Below, piece after piece: positions 1 through 11,744 of a DNA stretch of 64,000 bases. This stretch comes from Palaemon carinicauda. Taxonomy: Eukaryota; Arthropoda; Malacostraca; Decapoda; Palaemonidae. The stretch is taken from NCBI RefSeq assembly GCF_036898095.1, contig NC_090757.1:71482787-71546786 (forward strand), written 5' to 3'. The notes under the pieces were generated by a model that searched no databases, was not told the DNA's origin, and worked only from the letters and a program-made list of their open reading frames with translations. The position numbers and the translations under genes were made by a program. Numbering within the stretch: position 1 is the stretch's first letter; every line of letters begins with the position of its first letter.

Positions 1-1754
1 GTACATTATAGAAGGTAATGTGCCGGCCGGCACACACCATAACTAGCTTTAAAGTATACTACTTAACAGCTATAAGGCGGCAGAACGCTGGTTCAAATGC
101 ATGTGCCGGCCGGCAACAGCCAATGTCGGCCGGCAACAGCCAATGTCGGCCGGCAACTACACAAGGTAGCACCCGGCTGCCGGCCACCGCTCGTAGCGAC
201 CGGCAGACAAAGGCGTGACAAAAGCCGGCCGGCAAAGGTAAACAACCGATGCCGGCCAGCAGCAAAAGAACCAGAGAACTCCGACTGCCCGGCTGCCGGC
301 CACATAGGCCGGCAGCCGGCTCGGGTACAGCACTAGAAGAAAACAGAATGGATGCCAGGATAAGAGAGTGTACTACCTCAAAGCCCGGCAATCCGAAAGA
401 GTGCATATAAGGAAGGGAAGAATCTAATTCAGGCTTCCTGACCAATGCCATCTGGCTCTACAGACAGACATGGATGAGGGACCAAGGGAGGTCCGGGCAG
501 CACTCAAAGCAGAAGATCTTTGCCGGCCGGCACACTCTACCGGCCGGCAAGGGACTGAGTCAATTCCACATCCTAACCTATACTAGGTCCAGATGTAGAA
601 TGACGTACAGTACTGTAACGGCTAGGCCATTACAGAGAAAGAGGGGGAAGGGACAAAGAGGGTCCTACCAACCTTGCTTTAGTAAAGAATCACCCGCAGC
701 CAAGAAAACTCATCTTAGCCTAAGGGAGATCCAAGGAGGGAGGCCAGCAATACTTGCCAACCCCCACTGAACCAAAGCAAGGAAGGTGTTGCTACTCCAA
801 GGGAAAGGATCTTATCCTCCCACCGAGAACAGCAACAAGGACTAGTCTGCTAGATCACAAGAAGAAGGAATCATCTCGTACAGAAACCTTCGGGAGTGAC
901 CTAAGGAGGCTAAGCCTCCTATGTCTGCGTCAGACTAGCGAGGGAGTCTCAACCCCAAGCCAGACAAACACAGACTCAGATTAAAAACTCTGATGTTCTG
1001 CCCCTCTCTGAAGCCAGACTTACTGGAACAGGAAGGTACAGTAACACCCCAATATAGTTGTATCGAAAGTTAATTCAGATAAACCACTAGGGTGAAGCCC
1101 AAGGCTTAAATAGAGGGAAAGGGATTGCATACCTTCTCCGAAGAAAAGAAAGCAACCGGGGAGTATGAGAAAGTATACTAAGGCTCCATAGGCAACTTAG
1201 CCTAGGCGCCAAGAGAATCGATTACCTAAATCACCGAAACTCACTCGTATACTATCTTGGAAATAATCAATATAATCTTAAATGTATAAAACTGCCTAAA
1301 GCTTCAATAAAATTTTAAAACACTCGGAAATCCAAAAATCATGCAGGAAAGTACTAGGGCCAAACGACTAGGCTACATGGTCTAGCGTAGGCCAGAAGTG
1401 GCGAATACTTCGCCAAAACAAATAATACTAAAAGCACGAATAAGGAAATCCTATGTAACGCTAAACAGCTAAAATTATTAAAGCAAAACAGCCGGGAACG
1501 TCGCTCTGGCTAACTAAAACTCATACCTAGCGTCCAGGACGCCTCCGGAAGGCAACGGCTCTTGTAACAAAGATTATTACTATTAATCACTTTAAAAATT
1601 ACCAAGAGCCTACATCTATAGATAAAAGAAATAATACTCAACTTATCAGAGGCAGACGAAGTTGGAGAAAGCATATTAAAGCGATTAAATCCAAGATTTT
1701 GCGAGAAACACAGGAAAAAACACCGAGTTGTTAAGCTACGCAAAAAGGAATACA
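1..1754 (-). mobile_element. Family A DIRS-like element, copy A0: degenerate 5'/gag region
   Basis: This stretch lies immediately inside a family A terminal repeat (1755-2110) whose orientation makes the element read on the minus strand, leaving through the left edge of the window. The outer part (about 20-560) is dense in GGCCGGC/GCCGGC motifs, including two copies of a 20-base unit at about 108-150. From 560 to 1750 no frame is convincing. By position it should correspond to the gag region, because other DIRS copies here carry short tandem repeats in gag, but no gag protein motif is readable. The assignment rests on the flanking terminal repeat, not on a protein match. Confidence 0.4.
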
Positions 1755-2110
1755 GATGGCGCCAGGATCAGCGCAATGCACGCTTACGAAACGGGAGAAG
1801 AGAGAGCCTTGCGAACGGCTCTCCTTTTTCTTTCTCGTTTTCGTTTTCTTGCCAATTGACCCCTTCGAAGTGTTATCTCTGTTCGGGGTGCAGATTGCCA
1901 TGTGGCGTGTCAAGAATACCTCCTCTGATATTTCGCGATATCCCTGGTACTTTCATTAGGGATATTCGCTCCAGGAGTTAGAATTCTGGGTACCTTAAGG
2001 TAAATTCTCTGGGAATATCGCCGTAGTTGTAATATACCCTAGGAAGCTACCCTATAGGAACTTCCATCAGGACGACATGGCTTGAGCCCAAAAATAATAT
2101 TTTATAGTTT
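1755..2110 (-). repeat. Family A terminal repeat (5' end of A0)
   Basis: This is one of three copies of the same sequence in the window. It shares GTTAGAATTCTGG (1977-1989), AATTCTCTGGGAATAT (2003-2018) and CATCAGGACGACATGGC near 2066 with 6400-6775 in the same orientation and with 8296-8650 in the opposite orientation. The ATCAGGACGAC...GGC end also occurs in the internal complementary region at 6246-6330, which marks it as an element terminus. The terminus points right, so the attached element (A0) lies to the left and is antisense. Confidence 0.6.
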
Positions 2111-2142
2111 GTCAGGTGAGATGAACTACCGCATACTCATTT

Positions 2143-2163
2143 ATTTTTTCCCCTCTTTACAGG
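2143..2163 (+). promoter_or_regulatory. Candidate 3' splice site upstream of gag
   Basis: A T/C-rich tract ending in TTTACAG directly precedes GAGGACCCC, where a Cys/His-rich peptide typical of DIRS gag N-termini begins (residues such as HSLCS, DCNVCK, KGCS, 2161-2336). This matches a eukaryotic splice acceptor. No donor was identified, and the Cys-rich peptide ends at a stop at 2334-2336, so the functional reading is inferred. Confidence 0.35.
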
Positions 2164-2400
2164 AGGACCCCAAGTGCCTTAGAGTCTTTTGCAACGTGAG
2201 GAGCAAGGACTTCTGTGGCCATGAAGAGTGCAGATCTCATTCTCTCTGCTCCATCTCCAAGGGACATCTGAAGTACTGGGACCCCCAGGACTGCAACGTG
2301 TGCAAGGCCTTGGTCAAAGGATGCAGCACGAAGTAAGCTGCGCAGATGGGTTCGTGGCTTTCAAAAGAATGCCACGGGACCTTACCTTCCGAGTGAACGG

Positions 2401-4087
2401 ATGCGCGCTTGTCTGTTCCCTAAGGCGGGGACGGATGCTGTCATACCCCAGCCTCAACCTGAGATCCCTTGCGTTCAGATTTCCCTAGATACGGACGTCT
2501 CTGACGCGATGAAGGACATCCACCTAGATGAGAGGATGTTGGAGGTGTCTGAGGACACTGAGAAAGACCTTCTAGTGGAAGGTCTAGAAGAGGAGTCTAC
2601 CCTGGCTCCCGAGACTGAAGAGGATGACGTCGAATCAGAGTCCGTTTCGTCGGTTCCGGCCCCAGAACCATTACCCTCTACGTCGTCTGCTCCTCCATCA
2701 GATGACATGAGTAAAGCTTTGGCCAGTCTCATGGCTATGATGGAGAATCTTCGTAAGCAGAACGAAGAAAGGGACGCTGAATTGAAGAGAAGGATGGACC
2801 ATCTCGCAACGTCCCGTGGGTCTCAGGGAAGACTCAACGTGAAAAATCTTCCACCTTGCTCCGATGTGAACCCTTGGAGGCATGCAGAATACATGCCGAT
2901 TACCAACGGGAAGATATTCATATCAGAAAAGCTGGGGGCTGTCCTTATAGAGGAAGTCGACTTCTGGCCCAGCTTCAAGTCTTACCCAGACTTCTTTGTC
3001 CGCTTGAAGGCAAAGCCTACATCCAAGGAGGAGACAGAACCAAAGGAGGTCATAGTTCTTGACCATGAAAAAGCTCTGGCTCTGTTGTCAAGTAGCCTGA
3101 AAGGCAAGGGTTTCACTAACTCAAAAGTGCCAGCCCTTAGCAAGAAACACCCATCTTTCCTTGCTCCAGCCAACCTAGCCTTCCCCCTTTACTGCAAAAG
3201 GTTTTAAGGCAGTTATGAAGGCAATAGAGGCATGCAAACCTTGCCCTACACTCGACGAGTGTAGACCCTTATCCCTAGCCCTGCCTACGGAGGATAAGGA
3301 CTGGAAGGAAATCCACCTTACCTTCTCAGTTGGGAAGTTGGAGGCAGACATTGCTGGACGCCAGTTCAGCGAAAACCTCCCTAAGCTGTCTGACTTTCTC
3401 TTGCGTAGGGAGCAAGAGACAAAGGAAAGACTTGCCGCATCTCTGTCCCTCCAGATTTGCTTGGAGGCAATGGCAAGCAATAGTAGAACCCCAGACATGA
3501 ACATCGTTATGGCCAAATCACATGTCTCTACGCTCGTCAAGGACCTATATGGCTTCGTTAGGGCCAGACGCGCTTGTAGGGAGTTCGTGTTTGCTTCGGC
3601 TGCAGTAAAACACGAACCCAGGAAGCTGATAGCCCCCAATATCTGGGGAAAAGACCTCTTCCCGAGCGAAGTGGTCAAAGAAGTAGTTGACAAGGCTGCC
3701 ACGGAGAATAGAAACCTTTTCCAGAAGTGGGGCATGTCGGCGAAGAGGAAGTCTTCCCCGGATGAGAGTCCCCAACCTAAGAGGAAGACGAAAAGACCAA
3801 GGTTGCCCTCTCACCCTGTCAGACAACAGCAGCAACAACTTCCCGCAGTTCCCATGACCGCGGTGCCCCAGATGGTGGCACAACCCCAACCAACTTACCA
3901 GATGGTACCTCAGCAGCTGGTGGCCCAGTCACCAGCATTCAACACTGAGTATGAAAGGCAGACCACTACCTTTCGTCCTAAAGGTAGAGGGTCGAAAAGG
4001 GGCTCCTCTAGATACCCTCCAAGAGGAAGAGGAGGTAAGGGAGGATGCGGTCAAGGAGGCAAGTCCTCCGGACAGTCGAAGCAATGA
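2401..4087 (+). pseudogene. gag: DIRS family A gag (frameshifted)
   Basis: Two open frames (2401-3207 and 3215-4087) read as one protein broken by a one-base slip. The break is near the C run at 3182-3190, where the first frame ends in CKRF while the correct phase continues as AKGFKAVMKAIEACK. The N-terminal part is acidic and Ser/Pro-rich with a short charged helix around MMENLRKQNEERDAELKRR. The middle is globular. The C-terminus is basic with Arg/Gly motifs (KPKGRGSKRG..., GRGGKGGCGQGG) and a Gln run, consistent with RNA binding by a nucleocapsid-like domain. It ends TGAGATG, one base before the RT start codon. No enzyme motif is present. The gag assignment comes from position and composition. 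Confidence 0.65.
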
Positions 4088-4088
4088 G

Positions 4089-4735
4089 ATGCTTCCGGTA
4101 GGAGGAAGACTCCAACAATTTCACGATCGCTGGACCTTCGATCCTTGGGCCCACGGCCTAATCAAGAACGGACTAGGATGGAGCTGGAGGACAGCTCCAC
4201 CATCATTTCCTCAATTCTTCCAACACTCCACCCCCGTCCTGGAAGAATACACCCGAGAACTCTTGAGCAAACGGGTGATAAGGAGGGCAAAGTCCATCAA
4301 ATCCCAAGAAAGGCTGTTTTGTGTTCCCAAAAAGGGCTCAGACAAACTCAGAGTCATTCTGGACTTGTCGCCACTCAACAAGTTCATAGAAAACAACACG
4401 TTCAGGATGTTATCCCTTCAACACATAAGGACCCTGCTGCCTAAAGGGGCGTACACAGTCTCGATAGACCTGGCAGATGCCTATTGGCATATTCCAATCA
4501 ACCCCCCCCCCCCTCTCCTCCTACCTAGGATTCAGGCTACAGAAGAAGAAATACGTCTTCAGAGCCATGCCCTTTGCACTAAATATAGCCCCAAAGAATT
4601 TTACAAAGCTTGCAGATGCAGTCGTTCAACAACTACGTCTAGAAGGTGTCCAGGTAGTAGCATACTTGGACGACTGGCTGGTGTGGGCAGCATCTGGGAC
4701 AGAGTGCATGCAACCATCCTGTAAATCAGCCTTGA
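4089..4735 (+). pseudogene. pol: DIRS family A reverse transcriptase (frameshifted, truncated)
   Basis: The ATG at 4089 lies one base after the gag stop. The protein shows the RT palm: a fingers region with KLRVILDLSPLNKF, motif A as VSIDLADAYWHIPI, and motif C as VAYLDDWLVW near 4660-4690. The frame is lost at a run of twelve C residues (4502-4513) and continues one phase over (GFRLQKKKYVFRAMPFALN). After YLDDW the protein degenerates and stops; the thumb and RNase H are absent. Copying the element's RNA would need trans-acting RT. The run of C is the likely mutational hotspot, but an assembly length error there cannot be excluded. Confidence 0.8.
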
Positions 4736-4794
4736 CTAGACCTCTGCTATAAGCCTTCCAAGTAGACTTGTCAAATTAAATCATTAACAAGATC

Positions 4795-5455
4795 CCTTAG
4801 GCCTGCAGCCCCTCCGAAGCCCATTTCATGGTCCTTGGATAAGGTCCTACACTTTGCTTCAACAGTAAACAATGAGGATTGCTCTCTGAAAGACTTAACC
4901 CAAAAAGTTATATTCTTGTTTGCTCTAGCCTCGGGGGCCAGAGTTAGTGAAATAGTGGCCCTATCCAGAGATGAGGGCCATATTCAGTTCACAACAGGAG
5001 TGGGAGAACTGAATCTTTTTCCTGACCCAACATTTCTCGCCAAGAACGAGTTACCTACCAAAAGGTGGGGTCCCTGGAGAATCTGCCCTCTGAAGGAAGA
5101 TGTCTCGCTGTGCCCAGTAGAATGTCTAAAGGTCTATCTTCGTAGAACTTCAGACTTCAGGGGAGGACAGGTCTTTAAAGGAGAAACCTCGGGGTCAAAC
5201 CTATCCTTAAAACAACTATGGGCGAAGATCACCTATTTCATTCGCAGAGCGGATCCTGACAGTACACCCGCAGGTCATGATCCGAGAAAAATTGCTTCGT
5301 CATTAAATTTCTTTCAATACATGGACTTTGAGCATCTTCGCTCATACACTGGATGGAAGTCATCCAGTGTGTTTTTCAAACACTACACGAAGCAAGTGCA
5401 AGAGTTGAAACGCTTTGTGGTGGCGGCAGGTAGTGTACCAAAACCTGTCGTCTAG
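4795..5455 (+). pseudogene. DIRS family A tyrosine recombinase, N-terminally truncated
   Basis: The open frame (first ATG at 4835, open upstream to about 4795) holds the catalytic half of a phage-integrase-like tyrosine recombinase. The box I Arg is in ASGARVSEIVAL, a Lys-containing strand reads LAKNELPTKRW, box II reads HDPRK (HxxR) and the nucleophile is in VFFKHYTKQ. The usual N-terminal core-binding domain is missing because of the deletion that also removed RNase H. In DIRS elements this enzyme integrates a circular DNA intermediate. The catalytic residues are all visible, so the lesion is truncation rather than active-site loss. Confidence 0.8.
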
Positions 5456-6245
5456 TGCTCCGAGGAACAGTGAATTGATTGGGACTGTCAAGGTAAGGGT
5501 GAAGGTGTTGACACTTCACAGTGCAATACTTTAAAAAAGTGTCACCAAAGTGACACTATGGACTGTTCCTAGTTATTTAAGGTGAAGAAACATAGAGATA
5601 ACACTTGTGCCGTGTGTTCTTACACAGTGTGAAGAGACAATCAATATCACAGAAATGCATATTAGAAAATTTAATAAATTTTCAGTTTTCAGTGGCTCTA
5701 ACACATTTTTCCCTTTCAGGTGAAACAAACATTTTCTGGACTTTGATTGTAGAACATGTTTCTTAATGCATTTATTAACATTATGGTATGTATGTTGATT
5801 TTACTGGTTATTTATTACCAATAAATACTTGATGTGTTTTTGCGTCTTATTTTGCCACAAAATTGATTTTCAATAAAAATATGTAAGAGTATTATTTTCC
5901 TTTAATAAACTGCATATGTTTATACGAACAAGATACATAGCTAATACCTTTGTTCTTATACGAGTACAAACTTTATCTGGTAACACATACAGCGAGACCT
6001 GTATGCTCTTCATGCTATGTTTGTTTATATGTTATATGCAAACCTTGAGACTTCTTTCCTATGTCTGGTATGACTCTTCCCTGCAGGGGGCAGGAAGCAC
6101 TAACATGGTTATGATTAGCAGTAATGACGTATAACGGTAACGTCATATGTATCTATGGTCTGGATGTCCAAGGAATAACTGTCCTGAGGTTAAGGCACAT
6201 TTGGAAAATCCACAGATACAGTACTTTCTAAATAATTCTCTGGTA
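5456..6245 (+). other. A1 3' non-coding segment
   Basis: This AT-rich stretch between the recombinase stop and the internal complementary region has no coding frame. It holds a small hairpin (AGTGTCACC...GGTGACACT type, about 5538-5559) and several AATAAA-like signals (for example near 5820 and 5905), any of which could serve as the polyadenylation site of the element transcript. Confidence 0.4.
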
Positions 6246-6330
6246 ACCGTCTATCAGGACGACATGGCCTGAGCCCATTCGCTCAAAAATCTATTTTTGG
6301 GTGAGATAGCCAGGTCGTCGTCCTGATGGA
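6246..6330. repeat. Family A internal complementary region (circle-junction complement)
   Basis: The segment is an imperfect palindrome, TATCAGGACGACATGGCC... followed by ...AGCCAGGTCGTCGTCCTGATGG, centred on AAAAATCTATTTTTGGG. One arm matches the right terminus (6711-6760, CCATCAGGATAACATGGC), the other the left-type terminus at 8318-8365. That is the arrangement of the DIRS internal complementary region, which is thought to template or bridge the joined ends during circle formation. Confidence 0.6.
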
Positions 6331-6399
6331 CCCCCTCCTTTTCTATAGATAAGGCCTTGGCAGGATCCCTCCCGAAACTACTATATCTGTAGCACCTTG

Positions 6400-6775
6400 C
6401 TCAACGCTACAAGGAATAAACATGGCGGCGACGTACAGCGCCATCTGGATACTCAAAGTAGTAAGGGAGGAAGGGTAACCTTGATATCGGCTCCCCTTCA
6501 AATTTTGCCACTTTCCCCCTCGAAGCGAAAACGCTATTCGGGGTGAAGATTGCTATGTGTCATATCAAGATATACGTGCCCTGATTTATGCGATATCCTT
6601 AGGAGAAATTTTAAGGATATTCGTGCCAGGAGTTAGAATTCTGGAGACCTAAAAGTTAATTCTCTGGGAATATCACTGTAGCCAAATATCCCTTAGAAAG
6701 CTACCTATAGGAACTTTCCATCAGGATAACATGGCTATCTCACCCAAAAATATATTTCCGTTTTTGGGTCACTTT
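6400..6775 (+). repeat. Family A 3' terminal repeat (A1)
   Basis: This sequence matches 1755-2110 in direct orientation and 8296-8650 in inverted orientation, ending near CATCAGGATAACATGGC...CACCCAAAAATATATTT. It closes copy A1. Confidence 0.6.
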
Positions 6776-8295
6776 ATACTCTAGGCTATCTACGTTTATT
6801 GTTTCTCAACAGATTTTCTTATCTAATAACCAATTGAAAGAATTTTATACAAAAAGTTGCACATGGGGAATTCTAACATTTTTATTTTCATATTTAATAT
6901 TCTATCAATGTAGATGTTACTTTTAAAGATTAACTAAGTGTACATATTTTATATGACGACCACTATCCATTCTTGGACAATGTTCTATGCAGCAACTTCA
7001 AGCATGGCGCCAACCTTGATGCTTCGTCTCGTGTACAGTACTGTCCGACATTACAGTAACCCGGTAATATTTATCCCATCTTCTACTTCAATGGGATAGA
7101 AAAAAAAAATGCTAAAAGTATCGTTACTAACATTATCGTTATTGCGTTAACGCATACAGCCACAATAACAACCGAACAAACAACAGCCGTTTCGTTTTAT
7201 CAACCAAATTAGATATAAGCTGTTTTGCTTATATTTCAATCATTATACAATAAAAAATGTAGCATAAGACTGACATTTTTACATTATATCCTTATTCACT
7301 ATGGAGAAAAGATCCTCAGGAAAATATACTACCAAATATGAACTAACAAGCTATAAATGAAGGCGAGACAAAACAATATTCATAGCCGCTATTCTATTTG
7401 GAATCGGGGAAAGTGTGTGAAACTGGTGGAAACAAAAAACGAAATTTAGTGGGATCCTATATGAGTTCATATCGCGTAATTAAATGTAAATGCTGTTTAT
7501 TGCAAATATAGCTGAAACTTTTTTACCAAAGTAAATGGATATACAGTACAGCTAGAGCTGGGATGATCTGGGTGGAGAGTGAGAGAAGTGGCGCAAAGCA
7601 ACCCCAGTGCAAAGGAACGCGGGCTATCTGAAATCATCGTGCCATGAGATTTTTTATCACTAACGTTCGATTTTCTATTTAATAGATATTGCGGTTCTCT
7701 GTGTTGCATATAAGTGAAATCACAAATTACAAACATGTGTAAAGAGTGGGCTGACTGCATTAGGTTGTTATGTTCCAACCCACATTATAAGATATTATTA
7801 CAGTTCTGGTCAGTGCAATACTTTCTAATAAAAAAAAACTTTCCGATAGGGAAACTCCCATTTTCTTTGAAAATTATCTTTATTCATACCGCTAGTAAAT
7901 ATCTAGCGAGATATACCCTAATATATTTGCCAATAACGGGGGCTACCCAGTGGGAACCGAGGGTTTAGTGTGGGGAAAATATACCGGGGAATCTATAAAT
8001 AATGGTAAAAACAAATCTTTTCTTCTCCATCCATTATTCTCTGGGATGCATAATAAATTCATGGAAAATTACACAAATTATCTTCATCCTATGTTCCTTT
8101 CTCATTTGTTTGTTGACATTCTATCACTCACACACATTCGATCCTGTTTGCTCGTGTATACATAACTTGTTGCATATTAAACCATTCTAAGCTTTCTGCC
8201 CACTTGCTCCCCTTTGTTCATGTACAAGACTTGATGCGTATTAGCCAATTTAATCCTTCTGTGTATTAGCCGCTCCACCATTTTCTTTCTACAAA
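6776..8295. other. AT-rich spacer, nothing recognised
   Basis: The base composition is AT-rich and all frames are short. No element terminus, protein motif or RNA gene was seen. It may be old repeat DNA between two family A insertions. Confidence 0.5.
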
Positions 8296-8650
8296 ACTGA
8301 TTTTGAGCGAAGCGAAAAATCTATTTTTGGGTGAGATAGCCATGGCGTCCTGATGGAAGGTTCCTTTTTGGTACCTTCCTTGGGTATATCACTACTAAAT
8401 ATTCCCAGAGAATTTAACCACAGGTTATCACAGAATTCTAACTTCTGGAGCGAGTATCCTAAAGGTTTCCCTTTTAAGACATCGTATATCAACAGGGGAC
8501 GCATGTATTAACGCGCCACATAGCTATCTACACCCCAAACAGAGTTAACACTTCGGTGTGTAGGGGCGGAGAATAGCTGGGGAGCCGTTCCACAGCTAAT
8601 CTCGTTCGTTGCTACTTTTGGTACTCGAGACGTAAACAAACGGGCGCCAT
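8296..8650 (+). repeat. Family A terminal repeat (5' end of A2)
   Basis: Inverted match to 1755-2110 and 6400-6775, including AATATTCCCAGAGAATTTA (near 8397) and CAGAATTCTAACTTCTGG (near 8431). Confidence 0.6.
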
Positions 8651-10510
8651 TGCTAAATGACGTCACGTCCGTCCTCATCCTTCTTCTAGTAGCTTGCCTT
8701 GCTAAGACGGATTTTCCCTTGTGTATTTTCATCAACTTGCATCTTCGCTATGTCGCTACCTTCGGCCTCGCCTTCTTCTGGAAAGTTGAGTACAAGGTTC
8801 CAGTATTGTTTAAATAAGCTCTGACCGTAAAGTAACTTTTACTTTTCGAGATATTTGATGTTTTGTGGCAGAGCTGTGCCTCGACCGGACCGGCCATTTT
8901 ATGGCGTCGCTGTTGTTTTGCATGCCTTATTTAGATAGCCTCAACAGCGTTTTCCGGCCTCATTAACTAATCGATACTATTAATTATTTAGTCTTCATAG
9001 CTAGGAACTTTTATATCGTGTTTTGACGCTTTTTTATCGGTCATCAACTAACCCCATACCAGTTGGATAGTATAGCCCCTAGGCCAGAGCACCTATATCA
9101 GTGTTCATGCATGATATTTATCAGTGATCCTAGGTTTATTTATGAAGATAGTGGCATTATTTTACAATACTATTGACTGTGATGCAAGTGTTTTCGCCTT
9201 CAGGGACCATATAAGGGACAGGTTAGATAGTGTATCTTTCTAACCTATCCTACAAGTAGGACCCCTATATGCTTCCTTCATCCCCTGCCTTAGGGCACCC
9301 CCTCTGTGTAGTCTTGCTCCCCCTACCACGTAAGGGGGTCAAGCTCTTATCAGAGTACTATATCGCTTCTCTGTCCTCCCTAAGGGAATGATCCCCCCTT
9401 AGGGTTGCGTCCGAGAATGAGGAACGGGTAGTCCTTCCTCTATTGCTGGGGCTAGGTCTCCGACCTTTCCTGCAATAGCGATACGTCTTCCATCCTTCCT
9501 AGTTCAGGGTGTGACATCCCTGCTCTAGGTTAGGTTTTGGAGAGGTTAGTTCTGTACCTTGCTGAAACGATACCCATGCAACGTTTTCAGACAGGCTGCT
9601 TTACCTTAGGCTAGGGAGTGTCCTCCCTTCCTTGGTGGCTGCTCTGGTACAGAACCCCCTCCACAGAAGACCCTTCTCTTCTCCCCTCCCCACCTATCTC
9701 TTGTATGGCCTAGCCTATGTTTAGGTTAGTCTTTACCCATCTGTCCCCTGTCCTACAACTCCTCCCTAGGGTGGAGTGGTAGGGCTACCTTGAGCTCCTG
9801 TGTGCAGTCCGCTCTGGTACATATACCCTTCATAGTGTCCTATGGGGTTAGCCACTAGATGCGTTCTGTCTATAGGGGTTCTCCCCCCCTCTTGAGTGTT
9901 CCCTGCCCTCCCTTGGGCTCCCTTAGCTCCCGGTCCTCTGCGGCCCCCGCTTCTGGGTGATAGGGCTAGCCTCTATCATGGGTACACCCTCTCAGGTGGG
10001 ATGTCTTGGGGTCCGTGACCGGACCCCTACATCCCCCCTTCTGTCTCTTTCTCTATCCTGGTGCCGGTCCCTTGCCGCCTCTACTGTCGGTGATGCCCAC
10101 CTCCTACCTTGGTGACTTACCCCTTACCCTCTGCGCCGCCAGTCCCCCGCGTGCCGGGGGATTTCCGCCTGCCGCCGGCGCCTAGCCGATGGCCTTCCCT
10201 CCTTCCTCATAGCCTCAGTCGTCCGTCCACCGGCCGGCCCTCGGAGTGCCGGCATCCACTGCCGGCACTCCGGTTCCGCTATAACCATCCTTGTCCCTGT
10301 CACCAAGCCGGCTACCTCCGGCTGCCGGAGCCACCGCTCCCTACCGGCGTGCCGCCGCTGTGCCGGAGGCCGCCACCCTGGTATTACTCTTGACTTCTAT
10401 ATTGTCTTCCTTAATGCCAGAAACTCTGCTGGAGCGGCCTCCGGCGTGCCGGCGGTCTGCCGGAGCCTTCCGGAGGCGTCAAGACGACTTGCACCCCCTT
10501 CTACTAGCTA
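8296..10510 (+). mobile_element. Family A DIRS-like element, copy A2: 5' end and gag region only
   Basis: It starts with a family A terminus (GAAAAATCTATTTTTGGGTGAGATAGCC, then GTCCTGATGG). The following 350 bases are the inverted match of 1755-2110 and 6400-6775. A CT-rich leader continues to about 10,080, with a possible splice acceptor near 9200. From 10,100 to 10,480 there is a GCCGGC/CCGGCG-rich patch, again in the place of gag. No RT or recombinase follows, so this is a 5' fragment. Frames through the GC-rich patch are Pro-rich and not convincing proteins. Confidence 0.5.
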
Positions 10511-11225
10511 TCATCTGATGTTGATAGCCCTACATCGCAACCAGATGACTTGATTACGTAAATGGATTGGTATTATCAAGCCAAAAATAGGATTACTCCT
10601 GCTCATTCACTTGTACATAGCCTCCCCCTCCCCCTACCTCCTCCTTCCAATGGGAGATGAGATAACTTTTCCCTGAGATAGTCAAGTATTCTACCCGATT
10701 TTTCTTCCATAATTCAAGTAATCTACCAGAATTGATCCCACTAATTCTTTTTGTGTATGTTCACTGAAGCAATACTCCTATATAAATTTCTCTTCCTGAC
10801 AAGTTTAAATGGGTTACCTCGTTATGTACTAGTCCTTTCGCGCTGTTTTTCCCGTGATTACTCTATTATATAGTCTATTCATAAGGGAAATGTGTGCTTT
10901 AGAAGAGTTGTGTTCTGAGATGCCTTATATTTATCGTTTCATTTCTTGTTAACCAATCACAGCCCATATATGCGGAAACTGAACATATTTGGCCGTTTCT
11001 CTTGCTTTTTATAACATAAGACATCTTCGTATGACTTACATAATGTCACAGGTCAGTGTAAAGTTACTGTGTTGTTCTCTGATGTGTCAGTTCTGTCTGC
11101 CATGGATCATTCTTTACGCAGGTGCAATGGCTACTCTTATTATTAAATGAAACCTATTGGACAATTTCATAATGACGATGATCCAAAACCTTCCACATCT
11201 CAAACATAAGGTAAGACATTATATG
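10511..11225. other. Spacer, nothing recognised
   Basis: AT-rich, short frames only, no repeat or protein signal recognised. Confidence 0.5.
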
Positions 11226-11227
11226 TA

Positions 11228-11700
11228 TGAAATAATGACCCACAGGGTTGGTGAGCACAGCTCAACATGTACCGCTTGCCAGAACATAGGAACAGTGATG
11301 TGATATTAATTTTGCAATCGCAGCAAGCCATGCCAGAGCAAAAGCTAATCCAAGTTTTAGGAAAAATATCCTCAAAATAATGACCCACACGGTTGAAGAG
11401 TGCACCTCAACATGTACTGCTTACCAGAACATAGCAGTGATGTATTTTTTTTTTTTTTTGTGACCTAAGCAAGCCACATGGCAGAGCAAAAACATTAGAA
11501 TTCTTAAAAAATATCCCCAAAATAATGACCCATGGGGTTCGCGAGTGCAGCTCAACATGTATAACTTGCCAGAACATAAGAGCAGTGATATTTTTCTCTT
11601 CTTTTTTGTAACCGTTGAAAGCTATGGCAGAGCAAAAACCATTAGCAATCAAAAAAATATATATCCCAGAGATAATGACCCTCAAGATCGTTACGTGAAT
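11228..11700. repeat. Tandem repeat, unit about 145 bp, three copies
   Basis: The motif ATAATGACCCA begins near 11,231, 11,378 and 11,521, and a shortened ATAATGACC recurs near 11,679. Each unit continues with a GGTT...CTCAACATGTA...CCAGAACATA...AGCAGTGAT block, a T-rich tract, then GGCAGAGCAAAA. The copies differ by substitutions and by T-tract length. The frames that run through the units on the minus strand are by-products of the repeat. Confidence 0.8.
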
Positions 11701-11744
11701 CAAAGATAATAGTTTGCTTATGGGCAAAACTGTTTTTCATATTG

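Larger units (their letters stand above)
2111..6775 (+). mobile_element. Family A DIRS-like retrotransposon, copy A1 (defective)
   Basis: The order gag, RT, tyrosine recombinase, internal complementary region and inverted-type terminal repeat on the plus strand is that of the DIRS order. RT carries YLDDW, and the recombinase carries the R, HxxR and Tyr residues. The copy lacks a recognisable 5' terminal repeat of its own. It abuts the terminus of A0 and begins just upstream of a pyrimidine tract and CAG. RNase H and the conserved block between RNase H and the recombinase are missing: only about 70-110 bp separate the RT from the recombinase, so there is a large internal deletion near 4735-4795. 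Gag and RT each carry a frameshift at a C run. It is an inactive copy. Confidence 0.8.

Noticed and set aside
10100..10520. Proline-rich protein-coding gene
   Set aside because: The open frames follow GC-rich GCCGGC repeats on both strands, with no domain and no start context; better explained as a DIRS gag repeat zone.
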